A stretch of 64,000 nt of DNA, taken from NCBI RefSeq assembly GCF_000381745.1, contig NZ_KB906987.1:17571-81570 (forward strand), written 5' to 3'. Both the position numbers and the translations under genes were made by a program. Source of the DNA: Psychromonas ossibalaenae ATCC BAA-1528 (GTDB lineage: Bacteria; Pseudomonadota; Gammaproteobacteria; Enterobacterales; Psychromonadaceae). Shown here piece after piece: positions 54,835-63,862 of this stretch (the first letter of the stretch is position 1; the number at the start of each line of letters is the position of its first letter). The notes under the pieces were generated by a model. That model saw nothing but the letters and a program-made list of their open reading frames with translations, had not been told where the DNA came from and made no database searches.

Positions 54835-55836
54835 AAACTGATCACGAGTGCGGTTTGCATAAGCGACCAGGGTGAGCATTACCGGTACTTCAACTAATAC
54901 ACCAACAATGGTTGCTAACGCAGCGCCGGAATAAGTTCCAAATAAACTGATTGCCACAGCAACCGCTAATTCAAAGAAATTTGATGCGCCGATCATGGCA
55001 CCGGGAGCCGCTATGCAGTGTGGCTGTTTCCACTTTTTCATCCACCAGTAAGTGATCGCAAAAATCAGATAGGTCTGAATCAGCAGTGGAATAGCAATCA
55101 GGAAGATATCGACTGGATTATCTAAAATAGTCTGCGCCTGAAAACCAAACAGTAAAATCACTGTACCCACCAAACCGACAATCGACAGCGGTTTTAGTGC
55201 GCCGCTGAGTTTATCCAGCTTAACCTGATTATGAATAAAATGACGGGTTAATACACCGCCAGCCAGCGGTACAACTACAAATAACGACACAGATAGAAGC
55301 AGCGTATCCCAAGGGACAAAAACATCGGTAACCCCTAATAAGAAAGCTGCCAGCGGTGCAAATGCGACCACCATAATCAGGTCATTAATGGATACCTGCA
55401 CCAGAGTATAATTAGCATCTCCTTTAGTAAGCTGGCTCCAGACAAAAACCATTGCAGTACACGGAGCTATGCCTAATAAAATCATTCCCGCGATATACTG
55501 ATCGCCTAATTCCGGTGATATCCAGGATCCGAACAGGTAGCGGATAAAAAACATTGCCAGCAGCGCCATGGTGAATGGTTTAATTAACCAGTTCACAACG
55601 ATAGTAATAATCAGACCTTTAGGGCGCTGATGTATATTACGTATTGAGGTGAAGTCTACCTGCATCATCATCGGGTAGATCATTAACCAGATCAGCAGGG
55701 CGATAACTAAATTAATCTGTGCATACTGGATGTCTGCCAGCGTTGCAAACAGCTCTGGAAACAAGGTGCCAAAGCCGATGCCGAGCAGCATGCCCATGCC
55801 TACCCAGACACTTAAAAAACGTTCAAATATTCCCAT
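54829..55836 (-). CDS. acr3: ACR3-type arsenite efflux permease
   Basis: 335 residues from the ATG at 55836 (SD GAGGG); a TTG extension to 55851 overlaps the SD and is rejected. Ten membrane helices and the ACR3 conserved Cys in [15 protein letters not shown] with the following [17 protein letters not shown]. It exports arsenite (and perhaps antimonite) with the membrane potential. It follows arsR by 31 bases; its final codons and stop lie in a MITE-like repeat. Confidence 0.93.
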   Translation of the reverse strand: MGIFERFLSVWVGMGMLLGIGFGTLFPELFATLADIQYAQINLVIALLIWLMIYPMMMQVDFTSIRNIHQRPKGLIITIVVNWLIKPFTMALLAMFFIRYLFGSWISPELGDQYIAGMILLGIAPCTAMVFVWSQLTKGDANYTLVQVSINDLIMVVAFAPLAAFLLGVTDVFVPWDTLLLSVSLFVVVPLAGGVLTRHFIHNQVKLDKLSGALKPLSIVGLVGTVILLFGFQAQTILDNPVDIFLIAIPLLIQTYLIFAITYWWMKKWKQPHCIAAPGAMIGASNFFELAVAVAISLFGTYSGAALATIVGVLVEVPVMLTLVAYANRTRDQFV

Positions 55837-55867
55837 TTTACTATCCCTCAATTTTTATATAGCAGCC

Positions 55868-56221
55868 TTAACAGCTGCCGTTCATGTCTGAAGAGCATAT
55901 ATTGCCGCTGCTAGTTACTTCACACTGTGTTTCACTTTGTTCTATGCAGCACTGCTCGGTCATATAAGCAATTAACTGACTCATTAACGAAGTATTGGCG
56001 CGGTAGCGTTTAAATCGCCCTTCCTGTTCAACGGAGACTAATCCTGCATGCAGCATCGCTTTTAGGTGGAACGATAGAGAGTTTGGTGCAATCTCCAATG
56101 CCGAGGCCATTTCACCTGCGACCATGCCGTTCTGCCCGCTTTTAATTAATAAACGCCAGGTATCCAGTCGGACACCGGACGACAATGATTCAAATATTTG
56201 CGTTGCATTATCTCTGGTCAT
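55868..56221 (-). CDS. arsR: ArsR-family arsenic-sensing repressor
   Basis: 117 residues. The winged helix is visible (MVAGEMASALEIAPNSLSFHLKAMLHAGLVSVEQEGRFKRYRA). The C terminus carries CC, then further Cys (TEQCCIEQSETQC and NICSSDMNGSC). This layout fits ArsR proteins that sense As(III) through C-terminal cysteines rather than the CxCxxC of the E. coli R773 type. It should repress its own gene and acr3. SD CAGGAG lies seven bases before the ATG. Confidence 0.9.
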   Translation of the reverse strand: MTRDNATQIFESLSSGVRLDTWRLLIKSGQNGMVAGEMASALEIAPNSLSFHLKAMLHAGLVSVEQEGRFKRYRANTSLMSQLIAYMTEQCCIEQSETQCEVTSSGNICSSDMNGSC

Positions 56222-56243
56222 TATTTATCTCCTGGTTACTTAA

Positions 56244-56268
56244 CTTCAATAATACAAGAACTGTTGAA
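56244..56268. promoter_or_regulatory. possible ArsR operator
   Basis: TTCAA and TTGAA, 14 bases apart, just upstream of arsR. A short inverted repeat of the kind ArsR binds, but weak. Confidence 0.3.
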
Positions 56269-56274
56269 ATGTTC

Positions 56275-56318
56275 CAGTGAAAACAGATAATCTTTTTAAG
56301 AAATATCTGTTTTCACTG
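56275..56318. terminator. hairpin after the histidine kinase gene
   Basis: Perfect 15-bp arms (CAGTGAAAACAGATA and TATCTGTTTTCACTG) around a 14-base loop. It lies 16 bases beyond the kinase stop on the minus strand and separates that operon from arsR. Confidence 0.7.
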
Positions 56319-56333
56319 CAAAGGAGGGGGGGA

Positions 56334-57728
56334 TTACTCAGCAGTGTTGAAATTAACTACAACCTTTAATCCCGGATGATTATCTTGTAGTGATATCTGT
56401 GCATCGTGCAGGCGTATAATCGCCCTGACCAGCGGCAGGCCTATTCCAAAACCGGCAATACTGCGGCTCTCTTCAACACGGTATAAGCGCTGGAAGACTT
56501 TATCTTTCTCATTGTCTGGAATACCCGGGCCGCTATCACTGATAATAAAACCGTGACCACTGATTTCTACGTTGATCTGAGCATGTTTCCCTGCATATTT
56601 ACTAGCGTTTTCAAGCAGATTATAAACGGCTCGAAACAGCAGTGTGGCATCACCTGTTACCATACAGCCGGCTTTATCGTTAACTGTTAAGTACTGCTGG
56701 TTATCTTCTATAATCGGCAGGATTAAATCGGCCGCATCGTTAATAATGACTTGTAAATCTATGACTTTAAAGCTGCTGCTCTGCTGCTTCTGTTCAAGGC
56801 GGGTAAGCTCCAGCATCGCTTTGAAGGTAAACAATATTGCATCCAGTTTGTTTAACATCTGCTCCAGATTTTGGGTGTCACTGCCGGATTTATGTGCATC
56901 GATTAAACCTTGTTCAATCTGCTGTCTTAAATGTCCTAACGGTGTGCGCAGGTCATGTGCAATAGCATCGGTAACGCCGGCAATAGCATGAAAGGAATCT
57001 TCTAAACGCGACAGCATGGTATTGATATGCAGAGCCATATGATCATATTCATCGGCTTTGCTGGATACAGGGACACGTGCGGTCATTTCCCCGCCTTCAA
57101 CCCGCTGGGCAATGGAGTTAAAAGTGTTAATACGTTTTAAAACGCGATGTGAGAATATTAAACCTGTGGTTATACCTAATAGAAGGGCTAATAACAAAGC
57201 AATAAGGGAGGCGCTGATAAACTGACGCTGCAGATCGTATAATGACTCGTCATCGGTGGCGATCACAAGAACTCCCGCTTCAATAGACTGCGAGCAGCCT
57301 GAAATAAGGCGGATTTCATCATATTTATCCAGCCAGACGGGAAAGCGGGCTGTTTCTGGGCAAATACCGATGTTTTTAGGTACTGAATTCAGCTGGCCGT
57401 ACATATTGTCTGTTGTGATCAAGCTGAGGATATACTGCCGGGAGCTGCCGGCTTGAAGTTCGAACTGCCTGATAAAGTCTGTCTGGTTAAGTTCTTCTGC
57501 TAACAGCTTCTGTTGCAAAGCCAGATGATTCATCTGTGCGTTCTGATTACGACTGATCTGACCGACACTTAACTGGTAAAGAACAACTAGCAGAATGCCC
57601 ACAACTAATAGCAGCAGGCTGGTATATAGCCGTGTTAAACGCCATACAGAGCTGGCCTGGCTGCTATTTTTCCACCATTCGGTAACCCATGCCGCGGACG
57701 GTTTCAAGTAACGGAACATGACCATCAA
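56334..57728 (-). CDS. sensor histidine kinase
   Basis: 464 residues if read from 57728; the exact start among the first Met codons is uncertain because it overlaps the regulator gene by up to 65 bases. Two membrane helices (about 35-55 and 170-195) flank a periplasmic sensor, followed by HAMP, HisKA (AIAHDLRTPLGHLRQQIEQ with the phospho-His), the N box NLLENASKYAGK and G1 box ISDSGPGIPDNE. It is the partner of the regulator just upstream; the signal is unknown. Confidence 0.9.
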   Translation of the reverse strand: MMVMFRYLKPSAAWVTEWWKNSSQASSVWRLTRLYTSLLLLVVGILLVVLYQLSVGQISRNQNAQMNHLALQQKLLAEELNQTDFIRQFELQAGSSRQYILSLITTDNMYGQLNSVPKNIGICPETARFPVWLDKYDEIRLISGCSQSIEAGVLVIATDDESLYDLQRQFISASLIALLLALLLGITTGLIFSHRVLKRINTFNSIAQRVEGGEMTARVPVSSKADEYDHMALHINTMLSRLEDSFHAIAGVTDAIAHDLRTPLGHLRQQIEQGLIDAHKSGSDTQNLEQMLNKLDAILFTFKAMLELTRLEQKQQSSSFKVIDLQVIINDAADLILPIIEDNQQYLTVNDKAGCMVTGDATLLFRAVYNLLENASKYAGKHAQINVEISGHGFIISDSGPGIPDNEKDKVFQRLYRVEESRSIAGFGIGLPLVRAIIRLHDAQISLQDNHPGLKVVVNFNTAE

Positions 57729-58341
57729 GTTCTACCTTTTTTCGTAATCGTGCAACATGCACATCTATAACATTTGTCTGCGGATCAAAATGATAATCCC
57801 ATACGGCTTCAAACAGTAAAGAGCGCGATATCACTTGTCCCGCGTGTTCCATTAAATAACGCAATAATTTGAACTCTTTGGGCTGCAGCTGGATTTCAGT
57901 CTGCCCGCGATACACCTTATGAGAAAGCAGATCTATGTGCAGATCGGCTACCTGCAGTTTACTTGACTGCTCGGTGCTCTCACCTTTGCGTTTGATTAAT
58001 ATTTCTATGCGCACCAGTAATTCAGAAAGTGCAAAGGGTTTGACCAGATAATCATCACCGCCTTCTCGTAGTCCCTTAACACGTTCAGCGACACTGTCTA
58101 ATGCACTTAAAATTAATACGGGAGTTTGTTTTCCGGCATTTCTTAAGGTACTTAATACTGACAAGCCGTCTAATTTCGGCAGCATTCTGTCTAATAAAAT
58201 AAGCTGGTAGTCATGCTCCAGGGCTAAGAATAAGCCGTCCTGGCCGTTTTCGGCGAGGTCAACTTCATACCCCTGCTCCTGAAGCGCTTTATGCAGATAC
58301 TGACGGGTGTCAGCACTGTCTTCAACAACTAAAATACGCAC
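57664..58341 (-). CDS. OmpR-family response regulator
   Basis: 225 residues from GTG (SD AAGGAAA). The receiver has the acidic pair, the phospho-Asp in LLDRMLPKLDG and the Lys in VKPFALSEL. The C-terminal winged helix (LQPKEFKLLRYLMEHAGQVISRSLLFEAVWDYHFDPQTNVIDVHVARLRKKVE) binds DNA. It forms a two-component system with the kinase downstream. The PepSY gene upstream, in the same direction, is a likely target. Confidence 0.92.
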   Translation of the reverse strand: MRILVVEDSADTRQYLHKALQEQGYEVDLAENGQDGLFLALEHDYQLILLDRMLPKLDGLSVLSTLRNAGKQTPVLILSALDSVAERVKGLREGGDDYLVKPFALSELLVRIEILIKRKGESTEQSSKLQVADLHIDLLSHKVYRGQTEIQLQPKEFKLLRYLMEHAGQVISRSLLFEAVWDYHFDPQTNVIDVHVARLRKKVELDGHVPLLETVRGMGYRMVEK

Positions 58342-58459
58342 AAGCTTTCCTTCTTTTGAATAGTTATCGCACTGTTATTTAAATCTGTTTTTAAACAGAC
58401 ATCTGCAGCAGATGCAGGCAACAGCAATGGATGTTACTAAAGAGCAGTGAAAGATACGC

Positions 58460-58537
58460 ATGAATAGATCCCAAACCTTTATGATAATTGTATTTTTCAT
58501 CATACTGTCCTTAAGTGATAACGTTAAACCGGCCTGA
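58460..58537 (+). CDS. possible 25-aa hydrophobic peptide
   Basis: A plus-strand frame MNRSQTFMIIVFFIILSLSD and five more residues, opposite to the flanking genes. A single membrane helix is possible and GAAAG lies six bases before the ATG. It is in a 250-base gap and may be chance. Confidence 0.25.
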   Translation: MNRSQTFMIIVFFIILSLSDNVKPA

Positions 58538-58544
58538 CATTTTT

Positions 58545-58582
58545 CATATTGCTCTGTTTTTCATACAAATCAGAGCAATATG
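58545..58582. terminator. hairpin after the PepSY gene
   Basis: Perfect 12-bp arms (CATATTGCTCTG and CAGAGCAATATG) around a 14-base loop, 11 bases beyond the PepSY stop on the minus strand. The U run is lacking, so partial termination is likely. Confidence 0.5.
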
Positions 58583-58592
58583 CTTCTACCTG

Positions 58593-59138
58593 TTAGTGTT
58601 TCATAATCGGAATCATTTCACCTGTTTTAACATCAACAATGACACGTTTACGGCCCTGTTGATCGATTAATTTAAATTTATAGAAGGTAATGCCTTTCTC
58701 ATTCTCTAATTCAAATTCCATTACTTCAGCAGTGTATTGTTCGCGAAGTTCAGCAAGGGCTGACGACAGGCTGAATTGTGACGTTTCTAACTCTTTCAGT
58801 GCCTGATATTCATCATCATCTAAACGACTGAACCCAAGGGTACTTAAGCTGCGGCTTTTTTCTTTCAGTACAGTACCGTCTGCAGTGCTTAAGTGCAGTT
58901 TATATTTCTCTTCTTTCTGCAGGTTGATAACCTCTATCTCATAAGTACTCTGACCGTCATGGTCATCCAGCTCAAATTCGATGATCTGTCCCTGGTAGTC
59001 TGTAGTTACTTTTTCAACAGCCTGCTCCAGAGTGAAAGATGCACGTTTTAATGCAAGTACTGAAAGCGCATCATCGTCCGCAGCGACGGTAAAAGAAGTT
59101 AAAGCCAGCGCTGCGCAGATTAGTTTAGTAAATTTCAT
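58593..59138 (-). CDS. exported protein with two PepSY domains
   Basis: 181 residues, signal peptide ending TVAAD. Two PepSY-type repeats follow: SFTLEQAVEKVTTDYQGQIIEFELDDHDGQSTYEIEV and FSLSSALAELREQYTAEVMEFELENEKGITFYKFKL. PepSY proteins are periplasmic and often sit beside OmpR-type two-component systems that respond to metals or envelope stress. It lies upstream of such a system here, after a 250-base gap. Function not established. Confidence 0.85.
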   Translation of the reverse strand: MKFTKLICAALALTSFTVAADDDALSVLALKRASFTLEQAVEKVTTDYQGQIIEFELDDHDGQSTYEIEVINLQKEEKYKLHLSTADGTVLKEKSRSLSTLGFSRLDDDEYQALKELETSQFSLSSALAELREQYTAEVMEFELENEKGITFYKFKLIDQQGRKRVIVDVKTGEMIPIMKH

Positions 59139-59369
59139 TTTTGTATCCTTTTGTCTATTTGATAACTGCAGTTTAGCGAATAGCGCATGTCATAAAGGTG
59201 GATGAAACATTACAAAAAGTTAATCTTTGTAAAAATACCATTGAATCAGCAGTCTGCCAATATCCATATCTTATTCAGCCTGTTACAAAAAAATTATAGT
59301 AGTAGTGAAATATTTTCTGCAGTGCATTGGTCTAGTATTTAGTTAATGAATGTTTTCAAGGAGAAAATG

Positions 59370-59825
59370 ATGAAATCAGGCAGATTATTGGTCAGGGCAC
59401 TACTGCTGTTATCTTTTGCTGTCGTCAGTTCTGCTCAGGCTGACGAACCGGTTTATACGGGATTTTTTAATAATAAAGCAGTATCCGGGTTTGATGTGGT
59501 TGCTTATTTTAGTGAGCAGAAACCTGTCGAGGGCTCCTCTAAGTACACTTTGGAGTATAAAGGGGCTGACTGGTATTTCTCGACTCAGAAAAACTTAATA
59601 CTGTTTAAAGAAAATCCTGAAAAATATGCACCGCAATACGGTGGTTACTGCGCCTGGGCAATGGCGCGTGATAAAACCGCACCGGGCAATGCGCCTTTCT
59701 GGACTATCTATAAAAACAAACTGTATCTCAATTATGATCAGAGCGTTGTTGATACCTGGCGTGCCGATAAAGATGCTTTTATTAAAAAAGCCGATCAGCA
59801 CTGGGCAAAAATGGATAAAGAGTAA
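59370..59825 (+). CDS. exported YHS-domain protein 1
   Basis: 151 residues from the second of two adjacent ATGs, six bases after AAGGAG; the frame extends to 59346 but without an SD. A signal peptide ends SSAQA. The YHS domain has NNKAVSGFDVVAYFSEQKPVEGSS, WYFSTQKNLILFKENPEKYAPQYGGYCAWAM. YHS domains are small metal-associated modules. It is 53 bases before its own paralogue, the first two genes of a six-gene operon. Role unknown. Confidence 0.85.
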   Translation: MKSGRLLVRALLLLSFAVVSSAQADEPVYTGFFNNKAVSGFDVVAYFSEQKPVEGSSKYTLEYKGADWYFSTQKNLILFKENPEKYAPQYGGYCAWAMARDKTAPGNAPFWTIYKNKLYLNYDQSVVDTWRADKDAFIKKADQHWAKMDKE

Positions 59826-59878
59826 TTGACAGGTTCCTGATTAAGCCTGTAACAGCCGCCAAAAGTTAAGGATGAAAA

Positions 59879-60349
59879 ATGCTGCGGATTATTTTGGAGT
59901 TAATTAATTTCTCAATAAAAACAGTATTATTTTTACTGTTTATCAGCACCTGCGCGGTACAGGCACAGGAACAGATTTCTACCGGTTATTTTAATAATAA
60001 AGCGGTTTCCGGATTTGATGTTGTTGCCTATTTCACTGTGCACAAGCCGCTTAAAGGTTCATCTGATTTTATTTTTGAATATAAGGGGGCCGACTGGTAT
60101 TTCAGCAGCCGGGAAAATTTACGTAAGTTTAAAAACGCGCCTGAAAATTATGCCCCCCAATACGGCGGTTACTGCACCTGGGCAATGTCGCAGAATAAAA
60201 TTGCGCCGGGTGATCCAAGTATGTGGCTTGTTTACAAAAACAAACTGTATCTGACTTATGCGCAAAGCGGTTTAGACAAGCTGCTGGCCGATAAAGATCG
60301 GGTAATCAGGCTGGCAGATATCAACTGGTTAAAAATTGAAAAACAATAA
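59879..60349 (+). CDS. exported YHS-domain protein 2
   Basis: 156 residues with a signal peptide ending AVQA, a tandem paralogue of the preceding gene (NNKAVSGFDVVAYFTVHKPLKGSS, WYFSSRENLRKFKNAPENYAPQYGGYCTWAM). The conserved Cys, His-to-Gln changes and the YGGYC motif are the same in both. A duplicated periplasmic protein in one operon suggests a heterodimer or slightly different ligands. Confidence 0.85.
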   Translation: MLRIILELINFSIKTVLFLLFISTCAVQAQEQISTGYFNNKAVSGFDVVAYFTVHKPLKGSSDFIFEYKGADWYFSSRENLRKFKNAPENYAPQYGGYCTWAMSQNKIAPGDPSMWLVYKNKLYLTYAQSGLDKLLADKDRVIRLADINWLKIEKQ

Positions 60350-60391
60350 ACGGCTGAATCTTACCGGCCGATATAAATTAAGGATAACAAT

Positions 60392-60904
60392 ATGAAAGAG
60401 AAGATGATAAGTACAATCAGCTGGTTAATTGTTTTATGGACAAGCAAAGTATTTTTACTTTCACTACCGTATAAATTTACCCTGCATCCGGATACGCAGC
60501 ATATATTCGGCACGATAGGGCAGTGGCTGAACGGCATACTCGGTGATGCTGTCGGCACCTGGTTTAGTCATTATGGTTCCTATGTTGTGGGGACTTTTGA
60601 ATTAATTACAGCGCTTGTTTTATTGTCTCCGGTATTATTCTGGATGCTGACTAAAATCAAAATTATTGCTAATGCACCCAGCCAGTCAATGATGCACGCA
60701 GTAGGCGGCTTAATGGCCTCTGGTGTGATGGCCGGTGCAGTATTCTTTCATCTGTTTACACCCTTAGGCATTGAAGTGATTCATGAAGGACAAAGTGATC
60801 ACGGAAGCCTGTTTTATGCGGCGGTTTCGATTCTGGTCTTTGGTTTTCTTTTATTTGTTATGAACTTTATGCAGCTACAGTCAGTTAAGCTTAAAGAGGA
60901 GTAA
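60392..60904 (+). CDS. DoxX-like four-helix membrane protein
   Basis: 170 residues, SD AAGGA, four membrane helices: helix 1 near residues 6-25, then LITALVLLSPVLFWML, MMHAVGGLMASGVMAGAVFFHLFTPLG, and AAVSILVFGFLLFVMNF. The pattern, with Glu in the second helix and the GG/GxxxG packing in the third, is DoxX-like. DoxX proteins are linked to redox and thiol stress. It sits between the YHS genes and the ATP-grasp pair. Confidence 0.7.
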   Translation: MKEKMISTISWLIVLWTSKVFLLSLPYKFTLHPDTQHIFGTIGQWLNGILGDAVGTWFSHYGSYVVGTFELITALVLLSPVLFWMLTKIKIIANAPSQSMMHAVGGLMASGVMAGAVFFHLFTPLGIEVIHEGQSDHGSLFYAAVSILVFGFLLFVMNFMQLQSVKLKEE

Positions 60905-60908
60905 GTAA

Positions 60909-61745
60909 TTGTTAATTAGAGCGCTTTTAGTTATTGCTTATATTGTGCACTGCTGCCGTCTGCGTATTGGTCCCTGGAAATATTTTCAGCTTAATGCGCC
61001 GTATTTTAATGAGCAGCGTAATCTATTTTCTAAGTTAGATATAGATAAACATATTCCGGAGCAGTGGCGGCTTGAGCAGTTTATGGATTTTTCTCAGAAA
61101 AATCCGCACACCTATCCGGTTTTTGTAAAGCCTGAGTGGGGACAGAATTCACAGGGCATATCGCGTGCCGACAGTTTTGAACAACTGCGGGCCATTCGTA
61201 AGCGGCGTACTGCAGAACATCCTCGCTACCTTATTCAGCAGGCTGCGCCGGGAAAACGTGAGTTTGAAGTGTTTGTCATTCTTTCAGATAAGGATAACGG
61301 GGTGCCCGCAGTTTTATCTATTACTGAAACTTGTAATAACAATGAGGGACCTTTGGCAGTTAACGGTATTTACAATAAAAACACTTTTTACCGGGATTTA
61401 TCTGAGCATATTACAGCTGAACAGAAAGACATCATATGGTCTCATCTTCAGCAGATCGGGCAGTTTCGTATTGCCCGCTATGGTATCCGTGCAGATTCTA
61501 TTGAAGCTCTGGCTGCCGGTCAGTTCCATATTATTGAAATTAATTTGTTTGTACCTATGCCTTTAGTGCTGCTGGTTAAGCAGGTGAGTATTTCCCAGAA
61601 AATACACTTTGTAATAAGCACCATGAAGCATCTCGCGGCTGTGACAAAAACAATTCCAGCATCACAGGTGGTTAAACCTGTATTTTTTAAAAAGCTAAAA
61701 CGTTCACGTGCTTTAAAAGCACTGACTAAAAATGAGGTCTTATGA
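60909..61745 (+). CDS. ATP-grasp protein 1
   Basis: 278 residues from TTG, seven bases after GAGGAG. The N terminus is short and hydrophobic. ATP-grasp features follow: PVFVKPEWGQNSQGISRADSFEQL (Lys and glycine-rich loop), RYLIQQAAPGKREFEVFVI, and FHIIEINLFVP with the metal-binding E-x-N. It probably forms an amide or acyl-phosphate bond, like D-Ala-D-Ala-ligase relatives, but no specific family is recognised. It overlaps the next ATP-grasp gene by four bases (ATGA). Confidence 0.75.
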   Translation: MLIRALLVIAYIVHCCRLRIGPWKYFQLNAPYFNEQRNLFSKLDIDKHIPEQWRLEQFMDFSQKNPHTYPVFVKPEWGQNSQGISRADSFEQLRAIRKRRTAEHPRYLIQQAAPGKREFEVFVILSDKDNGVPAVLSITETCNNNEGPLAVNGIYNKNTFYRDLSEHITAEQKDIIWSHLQQIGQFRIARYGIRADSIEALAAGQFHIIEINLFVPMPLVLLVKQVSISQKIHFVISTMKHLAAVTKTIPASQVVKPVFFKKLKRSRALKALTKNEVL

Positions 61746-62653
61746 TTAAACAGCTAAAGAAGTTTATTTATCAGTGGATAAGTAAAACATTTATGGACGG
61801 CTGCAGTAATTATAACAGCCTGAAAGTGCGCAAAAGCTGCCGCAGTAAAGAGCAGGCCAGAGATGTGTTTGCTTCGGGAAATATTCCTCATGCACAGGGA
61901 CTGATTTTTTTTAATCCTTTTAAAGCTGTGCAGTTTGCTAAAGAATTTGGTTTTCCATTAGTGATTAAACCGAATGTCAGTGGTTTTTCACGCGGCAGTC
62001 ACTTTCCTATTAAAAACTATCAGGAGCTGTGGAAAGCGATATTTTTTGCCAAGTTATGGTGGCCTTATACCGTTGTTGAGCAGTATCTGCAGGGTAATAA
62101 TTATCGGGTAGTCGTCGCTAACGGTAAAATTATGTCGGTGCTGCAGCGTTATGCGCCTTTTGTAAAAGGTGACGGTAAAGCAACGATTGATGAACTCATT
62201 GATCAGGAGAATGCGGTGCGGGAGTCTATGGGACTTTATCCATGTATGTCACCGCTGCAGAAGGGGCCGCAGACTTTATCTTTTTTAGCTAAACAGGGGT
62301 ACAGCTTATCGACTGTTCCGCCGTTAGATGAGCAGGTTACATTGTTTTATCGGATATCATTAGCGCCGGGCGGCGTGGTTAGAGTGATTGATAAGGCGTT
62401 GTTACCGAAAGTTAATCAGATATTGTTTAAAGATGTGTTGAAACTGTTTGATGCTAATATCCTCGGAATTGATGTGATTTTAGAAAAAGGCATTGAAACA
62501 GATTTTCGTGAGCAGAAATGTATATTTTTAGAAGTTAATTCTCGTCCTTATCTGAAAATGCATGCTTATCCTCGTTATGGCAAAGCAGAAGATCTTTCAG
62601 GTGATTTTGAGCAGCTTGAGCAGCTTGATATCCAGCAGTCAGATACCTATTAA
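61742..62653 (+). CDS. ATP-grasp protein 2, cyanophycin synthetase/GshF-like
   Basis: 303 residues. Motifs resemble the ATP-grasp domain of cyanophycin synthetase and GshAB: FGFPLVIKPNVSGFSRGSHF, TVVEQYLQGNNYRVVVANGKIMSVLQRYAPFVKGDGKATIDELI, and IFLEVNSRPYLKMH. It should ligate a carboxylate to an amine with ATP, perhaps making a short peptide. It is only the catalytic unit, without the N-terminal or Mur-ligase parts of those longer enzymes. TAATG overlap links it to the MFS gene. Confidence 0.8.
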   Translation: MIKQLKKFIYQWISKTFMDGCSNYNSLKVRKSCRSKEQARDVFASGNIPHAQGLIFFNPFKAVQFAKEFGFPLVIKPNVSGFSRGSHFPIKNYQELWKAIFFAKLWWPYTVVEQYLQGNNYRVVVANGKIMSVLQRYAPFVKGDGKATIDELIDQENAVRESMGLYPCMSPLQKGPQTLSFLAKQGYSLSTVPPLDEQVTLFYRISLAPGGVVRVIDKALLPKVNQILFKDVLKLFDANILGIDVILEKGIETDFREQKCIFLEVNSRPYLKMHAYPRYGKAEDLSGDFEQLEQLDIQQSDTY

Positions 62654-63831
62654 TGGCCGGTTTAAGTCGTACTTTTTACCTGTTCTCAGGCATCCACTCT
62701 TTTCTTCTTGGTTTATTGCCGATCTTTATTCCGGTTATTCTCTGGGATAAAGGTTTAAACATATCCGCTATCTCATATTTTATCGCGCTGACTGCGGTGG
62801 GTTTTATTATTGCGCTAACTTTTTGGGACAGGTTACGTGCTTTGTCTAACTGGTCAGTGATTATCGCTTTGTCTTTTCTCTTTGAGGCATTACTGGTGAT
62901 GTTACTTCTGTGGGATTCGCAGCGGCTGTTATTGTCCGTAGGAGCATTGTTAAATGGTGCCGCCGGCTGTTTTTACTGGTCAACACAGCGAATTTTATTT
63001 CAGTCGATAACCGAGACTAACAACAGCGGCGATACTTTTGGTAATTTTCAGATCTTGGTGGTTTTCGCCTTAAAGGCAGGTATTTTAATCGGCAGTTACC
63101 TGCTTGATGCTGTACATATTAAAACCCTACTTTTTATATCATTAGCTATGTCGCTTGGTGGTTACTGGTTACTCAGGCGCAGTTTGGAAAATGTTTCCGA
63201 GTTATTCAGCAGTACTCAGCCTAAAGCCTTTACACTCACCGATATAATGCAGTTCAAAGACAATTATCGTTCTAAACTTATCTTTTTAACTGATGGTTTA
63301 TTTTTATTTTTAGAGAGTTACTTCTGGATGCTGTCATTATATCTGCTTACCCAGGAAAACATTATGCAGCTGGGTGTATTAGTGGTGTGTTTAAGTATCT
63401 TATTAGCACTGATTTTTTTCGTAATTAAAAAACGCATCGATTATATGAACGCGCAGCGCATATTTATTATTTCAATATTCGGTTACGCCTTTTCATGGTT
63501 TTTACGTGGCGAATTAACTACGCAGGAAGGACCGGTTATTTTATATGCAGGCATGCTCCTGATTGCGTTCTTAAGCAGTTTTTTCCGTCTCGCTTTTAAT
63601 AAACGCTTTTATGATTTAGCATCGAGAGATAATCCGGTTAGATATATTCTGTGTAAAAGTTACTATTCGCAGTTTATGCTGGTGGTATTTTTCAGCCTGA
63701 TTGCGCTGCTTTCTTCAATGGGTTCAGATCCGTTGAAACAGCTGCAGATACTGTATGATTTAGCATTGCCGTTAGTTTTTGTATACCTGCTTTATGGTTA
63801 TCAGAAAGAAGCAATAAAAACGCCGGCATAG
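62653..63831 (+). CDS. MFS transporter of the ATP-grasp cluster
   Basis: 392 residues, about 12 membrane helices (GIHSFLLGLLPIFIPVILWDKGLN at the start; the last helix ends VFVYLLYGYQKE). It lacks family-specific motifs I can name, but the start overlaps the stop of the second ATP-grasp gene, so it probably exports the pathway's product (or imports a precursor). The terminator at its 3' end overlaps the last codons. Confidence 0.75.
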   Translation: MAGLSRTFYLFSGIHSFLLGLLPIFIPVILWDKGLNISAISYFIALTAVGFIIALTFWDRLRALSNWSVIIALSFLFEALLVMLLLWDSQRLLLSVGALLNGAAGCFYWSTQRILFQSITETNNSGDTFGNFQILVVFALKAGILIGSYLLDAVHIKTLLFISLAMSLGGYWLLRRSLENVSELFSSTQPKAFTLTDIMQFKDNYRSKLIFLTDGLFLFLESYFWMLSLYLLTQENIMQLGVLVVCLSILLALIFFVIKKRIDYMNAQRIFIISIFGYAFSWFLRGELTTQEGPVILYAGMLLIAFLSSFFRLAFNKRFYDLASRDNPVRYILCKSYYSQFMLVVFFSLIALLSSMGSDPLKQLQILYDLALPLVFVYLLYGYQKEAIKTPA

Positions 63832-63841
63832 GCCGGCGTTA
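63820..63841 (-). terminator. terminator shared by the MFS gene and the converging gene
   Basis: AACGCCGGC and GCCGGCGTT arms with a short loop; on the minus strand they are followed by TTTTTA, so it best fits the end of the leftward gene at 63863. It overlaps the last codons of the MFS gene. Confidence 0.75.
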
Positions 63842-63862
63842 ATGCGGTTAACAGAGTTAACC

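Noticed and set aside
56644..56991. 115-codon plus-strand frame across the histidine kinase gene
   Set aside because: Antisense shadow over conserved kinase motifs.
61165..61566. 133-codon frame inside ATP-grasp gene 1
   Set aside because: Same-strand, different-frame shadow of the ATP-grasp coding region.
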